A stretch of 64,000 nt of DNA from Kribbella monticola (GTDB lineage: Bacteria; Actinomycetota; Actinomycetes; Propionibacteriales; Kribbellaceae), in NCBI RefSeq assembly GCF_003261635.1, contig NZ_QFXK01000010.1:452635-516634 (forward strand), written 5' to 3'. Position numbers and translations under genes: made by a program. The notes under the pieces are model-generated. The model saw only the letters and a list, made by a program, of their open reading frames with translations. It did no database searches and was not told where the DNA came from. Shown piece by piece: positions 17,194 through 25,601 of this stretch (position 1 is the stretch's first letter; each line of letters begins with the position of its first letter).

Positions 17194-18178
17194 GGAACGT
17201 TTTGCGGTAGGCCAGCGGGGAGACGCCGAGTTCGGTGCGGAGGTGGTGGCGTAGCGACGCCGCCGTACCGAGGCCGGCCGATTCCGCCACGCGGTCGACC
17301 GAGAGGTCCGTCGTCTCCAGCAGGTGGCACGCGTGCCGGACGCGTTGCTGCAGCAACCACGTGCCGGGGGACTGACCCGTCTCGGCCTTGAACCGTCGGC
17401 TGAACGTCCGCACGCTCATCCGCGCTTGTGCGGCCAACGTGCTGAGGCTCAGTTCCTGGTCAAGTCGTTCGAGCGCCCATGCCCGCGTCGGACCGGTTCC
17501 CTCGGTGCCCTCATCAGGCATCACCCGCTCGATGTACTGCGACTGCCCGCCGTCACGCCACGGCGGTACGACGCAGTGCCGGGCGGACCGATTCGCGGCC
17601 TCGCTCCCGAAGTCGCGCCGCACGAGATGGAGGCAGAGATCGACCCCGGCTGCCAGGCCGGCTGACGTGATGATGTCGCCGTCGTCGATGAAGAGGAGGT
17701 CTTCGTTGAGCAGCACCTTCGGATAGAGAGACCGGAACAGGTCAGCGCGCTGCCAGTGCGTGGTCGCCGGCCGGCCGTCGAGCAGCCCGGCCGCGGCGAG
17801 CACGAACGCGCCTGTACAGATCGAAGCGATCCGGGTGCCCGGACGGATCAGTGCGAGCGCTTCGGCGACGTCGTCCGGCAGGGTGCCCTCGTGCCGCGGC
17901 TGGGGGATGTACGTGCCCGGGATGATCACTGTGTCGGCGTCGGCCAGCGCTTCCATGCCGTAGTCGGGGACCAGCGAGAACCCCGCGGCGGCGCGGACGG
18001 GCGCTGTGGTCAGCCCGCAGATGCGCACGTCGTACAGGGGCGTGCCGTCGGAGCGGGTGGCGCTGCCGAAAACGGTCGGCGGGATGGTGAGGTCGAAACC
18101 GACCACCGGTTCGAGTGCGAGCACGGCGATCCGGTGCGGCTTGACCGCGTGCAGGTGGCTGGAGGAGGCCATGGCCAT
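17183..18178 (-). CDS. GlxA-type AraC family regulator with DJ-1-like sensor domain
   Basis: A 331-residue regulator. The N-terminal half is a DJ-1/PfpI-like fold beginning HRIAVLALEPVVGFDL, with the conserved CTGAFVLAAAGLLDGRPATTHW stretch of this family, here non-enzymatic or ligand-sensing. The C-terminal third has two helix-turn-helix motifs (LAAQARMSVRTFSRRF and VAESAGLGTAASLRHHL) and the closing GVSPLAYRKTFR, as in AraC. It is divergent from an MFS transporter with about 60 bases between, so it probably controls that gene. ATG 18178 is chosen at the start of homology; ATG 18190 is also possible. The frame stays open far upstream without protein-like sequence. Confidence 0.87.
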   Translation of the reverse strand: MAMASSSHLHAVKPHRIAVLALEPVVGFDLTIPPTVFGSATRSDGTPLYDVRICGLTTAPVRAAAGFSLVPDYGMEALADADTVIIPGTYIPQPRHEGTLPDDVAEALALIRPGTRIASICTGAFVLAAAGLLDGRPATTHWQRADLFRSLYPKVLLNEDLLFIDDGDIITSAGLAAGVDLCLHLVRRDFGSEAANRSARHCVVPPWRDGGQSQYIERVMPDEGTEGTGPTRAWALERLDQELSLSTLAAQARMSVRTFSRRFKAETGQSPGTWLLQQRVRHACHLLETTDLSVDRVAESAGLGTAASLRHHLRTELGVSPLAYRKTFRAG

Positions 18179-18181
18179 ATC

Positions 18182-18236
18182 TTGACACATGGTGGCATTC
18201 CGGCCACTGTTGGCGGGCGGGAAATTCCGGCATCCT
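18182..18236 (+). promoter_or_regulatory. Divergent promoter region of the regulator/MFS pair
   Basis: TTGACA (18182-18187) is 17 bp from CACTGT (18205-18210), and a GTGGC-N6-GCCAC inverted repeat (18192-18207) fills the spacer. A second -10-like CATCCT (18231-18236) ends six bases before GTG 18243. Regulator binding to the inverted repeat would block the MFS gene. Moderately supported. Confidence 0.45.
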
Positions 18237-18242
18237 CGCCGG

Positions 18243-19514
18243 GTGACAGTGATTCTGGAGAAGAAGACCGCCCGGCTGCACCGCGCCTGGCCGGTCGCCG
18301 CCGTCGGTTTCATCACCTTGATCGGGGCCGCCGGCTTCCGTTCGGTGCCGAGTGTGCTGATCGACCCGTTGCACGAGGAGTTCGGCTGGTCGCACGCCAC
18401 GATCTCCGCCGCGGTGTCGATCAACCTGATGCTGTTCGGCCTGATCTCGCCGTTCGCCGCCGCGCTGATGGACAAGCTCGGCCTGCGCCGGGTCGTCAGC
18501 GGAGCGCTGGTACTGATCGCGCTCGGTAGCGGCCTCACGATCTTCATGACGTCGTCCTGGCAGCTCCTGCTCTGCTGGGGACTCCTTGTCGGCGTCGGGA
18601 CCGGCTCGATGTCGATGACATTCGTCGCCACCATCACTGGTCGCTGGTTCGTGGAGCGTCGGGGGCTCGTCACCGGCATCCTGACTGCGGCCGGTGCTAC
18701 TGGTCAGCTGGTCTTCCTGCCGCTGATCGCAAGGCTTGCTGCCTCGTACGGGTGGCGGGTGCCTGCCTTGGTCGCTGCCGGCGCCGCGCTGTCCGTAGTG
18801 CCGCTCGTGCTGCTGTTCCTGCGGGACTACCCGAGCGATGTGGGTCTGCGGGCGTACGGAGCTCCCGAGGGAAGCACCGCCGGGCAGCGCGTGGAGACGA
18901 CGGGGAACAGCGCGATGCGAGCGTTGAGCGCTCTGTGGACGGCTATGCATCGGCCGGCGTTCTGGATGCTGGCGGGCGGGTTCGCGATCTGTGGTGCCTC
19001 GACGAACGGGCTGGTCGGTACACACTTCGTCACCGCCGCGCACGACCACGGGATGCCGGCGACCACGGCTGCTTCGCTGCTCGCTCTGGTTGGCGTCTTC
19101 GATGTCGGCGGCACGATCGTGTCTGGCTGGCTGACGGACCGGTGGGATCCGCGGTACTTGTTGATCGCCTATTACTCGCTGCGCGGCCTGTCACTGCTCG
19201 TGCTGCCTTCGCTGCTCGGCCCGACCGCCCAGCCGAGCGTGTGGGTCTTCATCATCTTCTACGGTCTCGACTGGGTCGCTACCGTGCCTCCGACCGTCGC
19301 GCTCTGCAGGGAGTGGTTCGGCGTGGACGGCCCGATCGTGTTCGGCTGGGTCTTCGCGTCGCACCAGATCGGCGCGGCCATCGCGGCGACCGGCGCGGGA
19401 GCGATCCGGGATGCGCAGGGCAGCTACAACCTGGCCTGGTACCTCGCCGGCGGGCTGTGCGCGGCGGCCGCTTTGATGTCCGCGAGCGTCGGCAGGCGCC
19501 TGGCTCCGGCCTGA
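18243..19514 (+). CDS. MFS transporter
   Basis: A 423-residue inner-membrane carrier with about twelve hydrophobic helices and the usual hydrophilic central loop (about residue 205-225). The loop between helices 2 and 3 contains DKLGLRRVV, a form of the MFS signature. The style matches monocarboxylate/oxalate-formate antiporter-like MFS proteins, with a long N-terminal first pair and FVATITGRWF. GTG 18243 is used because the first helix begins shortly after and no protein-like sequence precedes it. The substrate is unknown; control by the divergent GlxA-type regulator is likely. Confidence 0.88.
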   Translation: MTVILEKKTARLHRAWPVAAVGFITLIGAAGFRSVPSVLIDPLHEEFGWSHATISAAVSINLMLFGLISPFAAALMDKLGLRRVVSGALVLIALGSGLTIFMTSSWQLLLCWGLLVGVGTGSMSMTFVATITGRWFVERRGLVTGILTAAGATGQLVFLPLIARLAASYGWRVPALVAAGAALSVVPLVLLFLRDYPSDVGLRAYGAPEGSTAGQRVETTGNSAMRALSALWTAMHRPAFWMLAGGFAICGASTNGLVGTHFVTAAHDHGMPATTAASLLALVGVFDVGGTIVSGWLTDRWDPRYLLIAYYSLRGLSLLVLPSLLGPTAQPSVWVFIIFYGLDWVATVPPTVALCREWFGVDGPIVFGWVFASHQIGAAIAATGAGAIRDAQGSYNLAWYLAGGLCAAAALMSASVGRRLAPA

Positions 19515-19527
19515 GGATGTCGGCTAG

Positions 19528-19545
19528 CCTCGACATTGGTTGAGG
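19528..19545 (+). promoter_or_regulatory. SoxR box upstream of soxR
   Basis: CCTCGACATTGGTTGAGG is an 18-bp inverted repeat (CCTCGAC/GTTGAGG around ATTG) that closely follows the known SoxR-binding form CCTCAAGTTAACTTGAGG. It lies 22 bases before the soxR start and indicates autoregulation. Confidence 0.85.
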
Positions 19546-19567
19546 TCTGACATCGGAGAGGGCACGC

Positions 19568-20047
19568 GTGGACATCGAGCCGGGTGAGCTGACGGTCGGG
19601 CAGTTGGCGGAACGCAGCGGGGTCGCCGTCTCGGCACTGCATTTCTACGAACGGCAGAACTTGATCGTCAGCCGGCGTACGTCCGGCAACCAGCGAAGGT
19701 ACAAGCGGGACACGCTGCGCCGCGTCGCGCTCATCCGGATCGCGCAACGAGTCGGCGTACCGCTGGCTGAGGTGGCTGCAATCCTCGCGCTGCTGCCGGA
19801 CAACCGGACGCCGACGCGGAAGGACTGGGAGCGCATCTCCGAGTGCTGGCAGGCGGAGCTCGACAAGCGCATCCTGCATCTCGAACAGTTGCGCAACGAT
19901 TTCAAGGACTGCATCGGCTGCGGTTGCCTCTCGCTCGACCGTTGCGCTTTGGCCAACCCGTACGACGTACTCGCGGGGCAGGGCTCCGGGCCACGGCGAC
20001 TCGTCGACTCGGCAGGGGAGCCATGCCACCCGGGATCTTGCCGCTGA
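19568..20047 (+). CDS. soxR: Redox-sensitive transcriptional activator SoxR
   Basis: A 159-residue MerR-family regulator. The N-terminal winged helix (LTVGQLAERSGVAVSALHFYERQNLI) is followed by a dimerisation helix and the [2Fe-2S] motif CIGCGCLSLDRC, with C115, C118, C120 and C126 in the exact CX2CXCX5C pattern. Oxidation of the cluster by redox-cycling compounds turns it into an activator. GGAGAGGG before GTG 19568 is a strong ribosome site. As in other actinobacteria there is no soxS nearby. The own-promoter box shows autoregulation; the MFS gene that ends 13 bases before that box is transcribed from its own promoter. Confidence 0.95.
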   Translation: MDIEPGELTVGQLAERSGVAVSALHFYERQNLIVSRRTSGNQRRYKRDTLRRVALIRIAQRVGVPLAEVAAILALLPDNRTPTRKDWERISECWQAELDKRILHLEQLRNDFKDCIGCGCLSLDRCALANPYDVLAGQGSGPRRLVDSAGEPCHPGSCR

Positions 20048-20191
20048 GCTGACGGGCGTCTTCGAGTCGGCGGCTTCGTGCAACCAGTCACTTGTGCCGG
20101 ACCTGCTGCTCGATCAGGCTCCATCCTTGTTATCCACAGGCTCGAGCCGGCGGCGAGCGAACTGGGGGTGGAGGCGTCTAGGGTCGTCGGC

Positions 20192-22315
20192 ATGGGTGAA
20201 CTGCTGAAGTTGTCGGACGAACGGGCGAGTACCGCGGCGGGCGTGATCCGCGCGATCGCCGGTGACGCCGCCCGGTTGCGGGAGGACCAGGAGACCGCGG
20301 TCGCAGCGTTGTGCGAGCCGAACGCGCGAGTCCTCGTCGTGCAGGCGACCGGGTGGGGCAAGTCGGCCGTCTACTGGGCAGCGACTGCGATTCGCAGGTC
20401 CGAAGGCGCCGGGCCGACGTTGGTGGTTTCACCACTGCTTTCACTGATGCGCGACCAGGTCGGCGCCGCGGCTCGCGCAGGACTCCGGGCCGCGACGCTC
20501 AACTCCTCGAACGTCGACGAATGGTCCGGAATCGAGAACGACCTGCGATCGGGCGCGATCGACGTACTGCTCGTCTCTCCCGAGCGGTTGGCCAATCCTG
20601 GCTTCGGCCGGCGGGTGCTCGACGGCCTCGCCGGACAGATCGGTCTGCTCGTCATCGATGAAGCGCACGCCGTGTCGGACTGGGGGCACGACTTCCGGCC
20701 GGACTACCGCCGGGTGTCCGATGTGCTCCAGAAGCTGAACCCGCAGACACCGGTCCTCGCAACGACCGCGACCGCGAATGCCCGAGTGACGGACGACGTG
20801 GCGCACCAACTGGGCCAGTCGACTCTCGTACTCCGCGGGCCGCTTGCCCGGTCGAGTCTCCAACTCGCCGTCGTGGACGCGTTGTCCCCGCTGGACCGCT
20901 TCGCCTGGGTGGTCGATCAACTGCCGAAGTTGCCAGGATCGGGCATCGTCTACACGCTGACCGTCTCCGACGCGCAGCGCCTGGCCGCCGCCATCCAGGA
21001 GGTCCATGGCGCCGCGGTGCCTGTCGCGGCGTACACGGGCGGGCTGGAAGCGTCCGAGCGCGAGTACCTCGAAGACGCCTTGCGGGGCAACAATCTGAAG
21101 GCGTTGGTGGCGACGTCGGCGCTGGGCATGGGGTACGACAAACCTGACCTCGGGTTCGTCGTGCACGTGGGCTCGCCGCCGTCGCCGGTTTCGTACTACC
21201 AGCAGGTCGGGCGTGCGGGACGTGGAATCGACCACGCGGTCGTCGCGCTACTGCCGTCGCCTGCGGACGCGGGGGTTTGGGACTACTTCGCCACAGCGAC
21301 GATTCCGGTGCCTGAGCAGGTGAACCGACTGCTTCGCGGGCTTGAGGCTTACGGCCCGGATCAGCCGGCCACGGTGCCTTCCCTCGAAGCGGAAACCGGG
21401 CTGCGTCGGGGGCGGGTCGAGCTGATGCTGAAGCAGTTGGCGGTGGACGGCGCGGTTGAGCGGGTGGAACGCGGCTGGATCCGGACGGCAACCGACTGGA
21501 CGTTCGACGCGGACCACTACGACGGCATCGTCGCCGTACGGCGTCGCGAGGCGGACATCATGCGGGCCTACACCCGCGGCGAACGTTGCCTGATGCAACT
21601 TCTGCAGGAGTCGCTGGACGACCCGTCGGCCGAGCGCTGCGGGCGGTGCTCCGTCTGCCTCGGACTGTTGCCGGATCCCCTGACGGCGAAGCCCGATCCG
21701 GAGACCGTGCAGGCGATCACCCGGTTGCTGCGCGGCGAGACGCACGTGCTGGAACCACGCAAGATGTGGCCCGGGGGAGCGTTCGGTGCGAAGGGGAAGA
21801 TTCCGCCGGCGTTGATGGCCGAGCCGGGGCGCACGGTGGTGTTCGCCGATGCTCCCGAGTGGCGTGAGGTGATCAGCGAGACCTTCAACTCCGGGACCGG
21901 GGGAGACCCGGCGGCCATGGACGCGCTGAAGGCAGGCTGCGTCGCGGCTCTGTCTCGCTGGCGCGACGCGTGGTCGCGCCGGCCGGAGGTTGTCGTCACG
22001 CTACCGGCGGCGGGCTATCGCTGGCTGACCACCGAGATCGCCGTTCACCTCGCTGAGATCGGCCGCCTCGAACGAGCCGAACTCACAGTCAACTCAACCG
22101 GCTTCGCCGACGACCTCTCCTCTGCCGAAGAGGCCCGCGTGTGGCGAGACGGCGTCAGCGTCGACCCCACCACCGCTCAGGCGATCATCGGCAAGTCGGT
22201 CCTCCTGGTCGTCGACGCCTCGTCCTCCCAATGGCCCATCACAGTCGCCGCCGCCAAGCTCCGCGAGTCCGGCGCCGACGCAGTACTCCCTCTCCTGATC
22301 CATCGGAAGCCCTGA
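20192..22315 (+). CDS. RecQ-like DEAD/DEAH helicase
   Basis: A 707-residue superfamily 2 DNA helicase. Motif 0/I is REDQETAV...VVQATGWGKSAVYW, motif II VIDEAHAVSDWGHDF, motif III TTATAN and motif VI QQVGRAGRG, all in RecQ order. A RecQ-type zinc-binding site (RGERCLMQLLQES...RCGRCSVC) follows, then a C-terminal region without a recognisable HRDC domain. It should unwind DNA 3'-5' in repair. ATG 20192 is chosen: TAGGGT (20179-20184) lies seven bases before it as a leaderless -10, and homology begins soon after. A frame extension to 20078 is not protein-like. Confidence 0.88.
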   Translation: MGELLKLSDERASTAAGVIRAIAGDAARLREDQETAVAALCEPNARVLVVQATGWGKSAVYWAATAIRRSEGAGPTLVVSPLLSLMRDQVGAAARAGLRAATLNSSNVDEWSGIENDLRSGAIDVLLVSPERLANPGFGRRVLDGLAGQIGLLVIDEAHAVSDWGHDFRPDYRRVSDVLQKLNPQTPVLATTATANARVTDDVAHQLGQSTLVLRGPLARSSLQLAVVDALSPLDRFAWVVDQLPKLPGSGIVYTLTVSDAQRLAAAIQEVHGAAVPVAAYTGGLEASEREYLEDALRGNNLKALVATSALGMGYDKPDLGFVVHVGSPPSPVSYYQQVGRAGRGIDHAVVALLPSPADAGVWDYFATATIPVPEQVNRLLRGLEAYGPDQPATVPSLEAETGLRRGRVELMLKQLAVDGAVERVERGWIRTATDWTFDADHYDGIVAVRRREADIMRAYTRGERCLMQLLQESLDDPSAERCGRCSVCLGLLPDPLTAKPDPETVQAITRLLRGETHVLEPRKMWPGGAFGAKGKIPPALMAEPGRTVVFADAPEWREVISETFNSGTGGDPAAMDALKAGCVAALSRWRDAWSRRPEVVVTLPAAGYRWLTTEIAVHLAEIGRLERAELTVNSTGFADDLSSAEEARVWRDGVSVDPTTAQAIIGKSVLLVVDASSSQWPITVAAAKLRESGADAVLPLLIHRKP

Positions 22316-22331
22316 CCCACACCAAAGCCAC

Positions 22332-23123
22332 TCACACCTCGACTGCCGGAGCCGGGGTGAGGGACTCCGTGAAGGACTTGAGGTCGGAGATGAGGCGGGT
22401 CCAGCCGTCCTCGATCATGGGGCGGATGGCGCTGTCCGGTTCGAAGCCGCTGTGGATGACGGTCAGTTTGACCTGATCTCCGTCCGGCTCGAGGTCGAAG
22501 CTCACCCGCGACAGCGGTTCGGCGGCGGTCTTGGCGCGCAGCTCGTCGTCCATCTCGACGGCCTCGGCGAACTCCGGCGTGATGCGGTGCCAGGTGAACG
22601 CGAGCCGCCGGTACGGATCGTGCTCCAACACGACCTGGCCCTCCCCGGCCATCGTCACGTTGCCCATCTTCCACTCCATCGGCGAGCCGACCTGCCAGTC
22701 GGTGTCGTGGTAGAGCCCCCAGTACTGCTTGGTGAACTCGGGATCCGTGAGCGCCTGCCATAGCCGCTCCGGGGTCGTCTTGATGTACGTCGTGTAGACG
22801 AAGTCGTTCATGGTCTCCTTCTCCAAGGTCATCTTGAGGTTGGCGAACAGTTGCACGCGCCGCCGGTCGTACTGCGTGATCCAGCGGTCGGCGATGGCGT
22901 TGATCGGTTCCGCGTTCAGGAAGTGCAACTTCTCCCGTCCGCGCCGGACCGTGGTGACGAGGTTCGCCGCTTCAAGGACGGCGAGGTGCTTGCTGACCGA
23001 CTGCCGAGCCATCTCCAGCCCGGCGCAGAGGTCTCGCAGCGTCTGCCCGTTCCGCTGGTTCAGGTTGTCGAGCAGCCGCCGCCGGCTCGGATCAGCCAGC
23101 GCCCGGAACACTTCGTCGTCCAT
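22332..23123 (-). CDS. ArsR-type repressor fused to an SRPBCC (AHSA1) domain
   Basis: A 263-residue two-domain protein in one frame. Residues 1-100 are an ArsR winged helix (EVFRALADPSRRRLLDNL, then LRDLCAGLEMARQSVSKHLAVLEAANLV) without the metal-binding Cys pair of classic ArsR. Residues about 104-263 are an AHSA1/START-like cavity domain (TYIKTTPERLWQALTDPEFTKQYWG). These domains are more often two overlapping genes; here an ATG near the junction (MNDFVYTTYI) could still act as an internal start. The cavity domain may bind the ligand that releases DNA. ATG 23123 follows a GGGAG site. Its promoter carries two palindromes, so it probably represses itself and perhaps the divergent gene. Confidence 0.88.
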   Translation of the reverse strand: MDDEVFRALADPSRRRLLDNLNQRNGQTLRDLCAGLEMARQSVSKHLAVLEAANLVTTVRRGREKLHFLNAEPINAIADRWITQYDRRRVQLFANLKMTLEKETMNDFVYTTYIKTTPERLWQALTDPEFTKQYWGLYHDTDWQVGSPMEWKMGNVTMAGEGQVVLEHDPYRRLAFTWHRITPEFAEAVEMDDELRAKTAAEPLSRVSFDLEPDGDQVKLTVIHSGFEPDSAIRPMIEDGWTRLISDLKSFTESLTPAPAVEV

Positions 23124-23142
23124 CCCCACTCCCGCTCCAACA

Positions 23143-23195
23143 GGCAGCCGTTCAGCTGCCTTTTCACAATAGGCAGCCAGTTGGCTGCATGTCAA
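23143..23195 (-). promoter_or_regulatory. Autoregulated promoter of the ArsR-SRPBCC gene
   Basis: On the minus strand TTGACA (23195-23190) and TATTGT (23171-23166) are 18 bp apart. The spacer is almost wholly the perfect palindrome GCAGCCAACTGGCTGC (23188-23173). A second repeat, GGCAGC-N6-GCTGCC (23160-23143), starts at the expected transcription start. Both share the GCAGCC half-site, so one dimeric repressor could close the promoter twice. Confidence 0.85.
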
Positions 23196-23263
23196 CAACC
23201 GGTACGAGCAAGCCGCTGGGGAGTCGCATGTTCCGACCTTGCGGCGGGCACCAGTGAGCACCT

Positions 23264-24769
23264 ATGGAGAAACCACTGGTCCTCGTCACGGGAGTCACCG
23301 GCTACATCGGTGGTCGCCTCGTTCCCGAACTGCTCGAAGCCGGGTTCCGCGTCCGCGCGATGGCTCGCAATCCCCAGCGGCTGCGGGACCGAGACTGGTT
23401 CGGCGACGTCGAGGTGGTCGAGGCGGATGCGGGCGATCCCGAGCAGGTCGCGGCCGCGCTCCAGGGCGTCGACATCGCCTACTACCTGATCCACGCGCTC
23501 GGCACCGGCAACCGCTTCGAATCGCGGGACCGGCACACGGCCTTGACGTTCGGTACCGCCGCCCGCGAGGCCGGCATACGGCGGATCGTCTATCTCGGCG
23601 GGCTCTATCCGCAGGGCGAGGAGTTGTCGCCGCACCTGGATTCGCGCCGTGAGGTCGGCGAGATCCTGCTCGCCTCAGGTGTTCCGACGACCGTACTGCG
23701 GGCCGCGGTGATCCTCGGGTCAGGGTCGGCGTCCTTCGAGATGCTGCGGCATCTCACCGACCGGCTGCCGTTCATGGTCACACCGCGCTGGTTGGGGACC
23801 CGGATCCAGCCGATCGCCGTCCGGGACGTCCTGCTCTACCTGGTCGGTAGCGCCTCGATGCCGGCCGAGGTCAGCCGCGGATTCGACATCGGCGGCCCGG
23901 ACGTCCTCACCTATCGCGACATGATGCAGCGGTACGCCGCGGTCGCCGGGCTCCAGCCGCGCCGCATCGTGACCCTGCCGCTCCTGACTCCCTCGCTGTC
24001 CAGCCATTGGGTCGGGCTCGTGACGCCGGTGCCCAGCAGCATCGCCAGGCCCCTCGTGGACAGTTTGATCCACGAGGTGGTGTGCAAGGAGCACGACATC
24101 GCGCAGTACGTCGCCGATCCCGAGGCCGGCCTGATCGGGTTCGATCGGGCGGTGGAGCTTGCGTTGAAACGGGTGCAGGAGTTCGACGTCAGCACCACCT
24201 GGGCTTCCGCGTCCACGCCGGGTGCGCCGAGCGATCCGCTGCCAGGTGACCCCGATTGGTCGGGCGGCTCCTTGTACGTGGACGAGCGGGAGAGCGCTGT
24301 CTCGGCGACTCCGGAGCGACTCTGGTCGGTGATCGAAGGGATCGGCGGCGGCAACGGCTGGTACTCCTGGCGGCTCGGCTGGTGGGCCAGGGGAGTGCTC
24401 GACCGAGTGTTCGGCGGTCCAGGTCTTCGCCGTGGCCGGCGCAATCCGCAGGATCTGTCCGTCGGCGACCCGCTCGACTGGTGGCGGGTCGAGGAGATCG
24501 AGGACCTGAAGCTGCTCCGGCTCCGCGCGGAGATGAGGCTGCCCGGACTCGCCTGGCTGGAACTGATCGTCGACACCGACGCCGACGGGAACACGATCTT
24601 CCGGCAGAGAGCGCTCTTCCATCCGCACGGCCTGCCCGGTCACCTGTACTGGAACGCGATCAAGCCGTTCCACGGCATCGTGTTCGGCGGCATGCAGCGC
24701 AACATCGCCGAAGCCGCCCAGCGCAGCGCCGGATCCGCTCAATGGAAAGCGTCCCGGAAATCGTCTTGA
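23264..24769 (+). CDS. NmrA-like NAD(P)-binding protein with C-terminal DUF2867
   Basis: A 501-residue fusion. The N-terminal part (about 1-310) is an atypical SDR with the cofactor loop GVTGYIGGRLVPELL and the YLGGLYP strand, lacking a YXXXK active site, as in NmrA/complex-I-assembly-like proteins. The C-terminal 170 residues are DUF2867, with WYSWRLGWWARG, DWWRVEEIED and FRQRALFHPHGLPGHLYW, a predicted SRPBCC-like lipid-cavity domain. The pair is common in actinobacteria, but the reaction is unknown. It is divergent from the ArsR-SRPBCC gene with 140 bases between and may share its control. Confidence 0.82.
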   Translation: MEKPLVLVTGVTGYIGGRLVPELLEAGFRVRAMARNPQRLRDRDWFGDVEVVEADAGDPEQVAAALQGVDIAYYLIHALGTGNRFESRDRHTALTFGTAAREAGIRRIVYLGGLYPQGEELSPHLDSRREVGEILLASGVPTTVLRAAVILGSGSASFEMLRHLTDRLPFMVTPRWLGTRIQPIAVRDVLLYLVGSASMPAEVSRGFDIGGPDVLTYRDMMQRYAAVAGLQPRRIVTLPLLTPSLSSHWVGLVTPVPSSIARPLVDSLIHEVVCKEHDIAQYVADPEAGLIGFDRAVELALKRVQEFDVSTTWASASTPGAPSDPLPGDPDWSGGSLYVDERESAVSATPERLWSVIEGIGGGNGWYSWRLGWWARGVLDRVFGGPGLRRGRRNPQDLSVGDPLDWWRVEEIEDLKLLRLRAEMRLPGLAWLELIVDTDADGNTIFRQRALFHPHGLPGHLYWNAIKPFHGIVFGGMQRNIAEAAQRSAGSAQWKASRKSS

Positions 24770-24790
24770 CGGTGGCCGCACCATGGGAGG

Positions 24791-25582
24791 GTGGACATCA
24801 GCAGCCTGGGCTACCGAACCGATTTGAGACTCCTCGAACTGGCCGGGAGCGAGGTGATCGATCGAGGCGAGTACGTCGTGGCGCGGACGCCTCGCAACCC
24901 GGCCTTCTGGTGGGGCAACTTCCTGCTCTTCCGTACGCCGTTCGGGCCCGGTGGCACGACGAAACGCCTGGCGTTGTTCCAGAGCGAATTTCCCGAGGCG
25001 AAGCATGTTGCCTTGGGCATCGACAGCGTGGACGGAGTGGTCGGCGCCGAAGACGAGCTACTGGCCGCCGGCATCCAGCTGGAGCGGAACTCGGTGATGA
25101 CCGCCTCGCGCGTGATCGAACCGGCGCGGCCGAACGAAGCCGCGGAGTACAGGCAGCTGACGGGCGACGGGGACTGGGGGCAGCTGACCGGGTTGTCTTT
25201 GGCCTCCGCCACGATGACGGTCGACCAGGCGTACGAGGACTTCTGCCGAGGTCGTACCCGGTCTGCTCGTGAACTGGTCGAGTCCGGGCAGGGATTCTGG
25301 TTCGGGGCGTTCGAGGGCGAGCGGTTGCTGGCATCTCTCGGTCTGGTGCCCGACGGTCAGGGCGCTGCCCGGTTCCAGAACGTGCAGACGCATTCCGAGG
25401 CGCGCAACCGGGGACTGGCGAGCACGTTGGTGCACCGGGCGGCGGCGTACGGGCTGAACGAGCTGGGGGCGAAGACACTGGTGATGGTCGCCGATCCCGA
25501 ATACGTTGCCATCCGCATCTATCGCGCCCTGGGCTTCGAGGACACCGAGACGCAGATCCAGCTCGTGAGGCCCGCTTCCTGA
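24791..25582 (+). CDS. GNAT family N-acetyltransferase
   Basis: A 263-residue protein. The C-terminal half has the GNAT core: the central strand RFQNVQTHSEARNRGLASTLVHRA contains the R/Q-X-X-G-X-G/A acetyl-CoA loop in RNRGLAS, followed by LVMVADPEYVAIRIYRALGFED. The N-terminal 130 residues look like a diverged second GNAT-like domain. The acceptor is unknown. GTG 24791 is poorly supported by a ribosome site because GGGAGG directly abuts it. Confidence 0.8.
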   Translation: MDISSLGYRTDLRLLELAGSEVIDRGEYVVARTPRNPAFWWGNFLLFRTPFGPGGTTKRLALFQSEFPEAKHVALGIDSVDGVVGAEDELLAAGIQLERNSVMTASRVIEPARPNEAAEYRQLTGDGDWGQLTGLSLASATMTVDQAYEDFCRGRTRSARELVESGQGFWFGAFEGERLLASLGLVPDGQGAARFQNVQTHSEARNRGLASTLVHRAAAYGLNELGAKTLVMVADPEYVAIRIYRALGFEDTETQIQLVRPAS

Positions 25583-25601
25583 GGCATGAAAGGGTTGGGG
25601 G

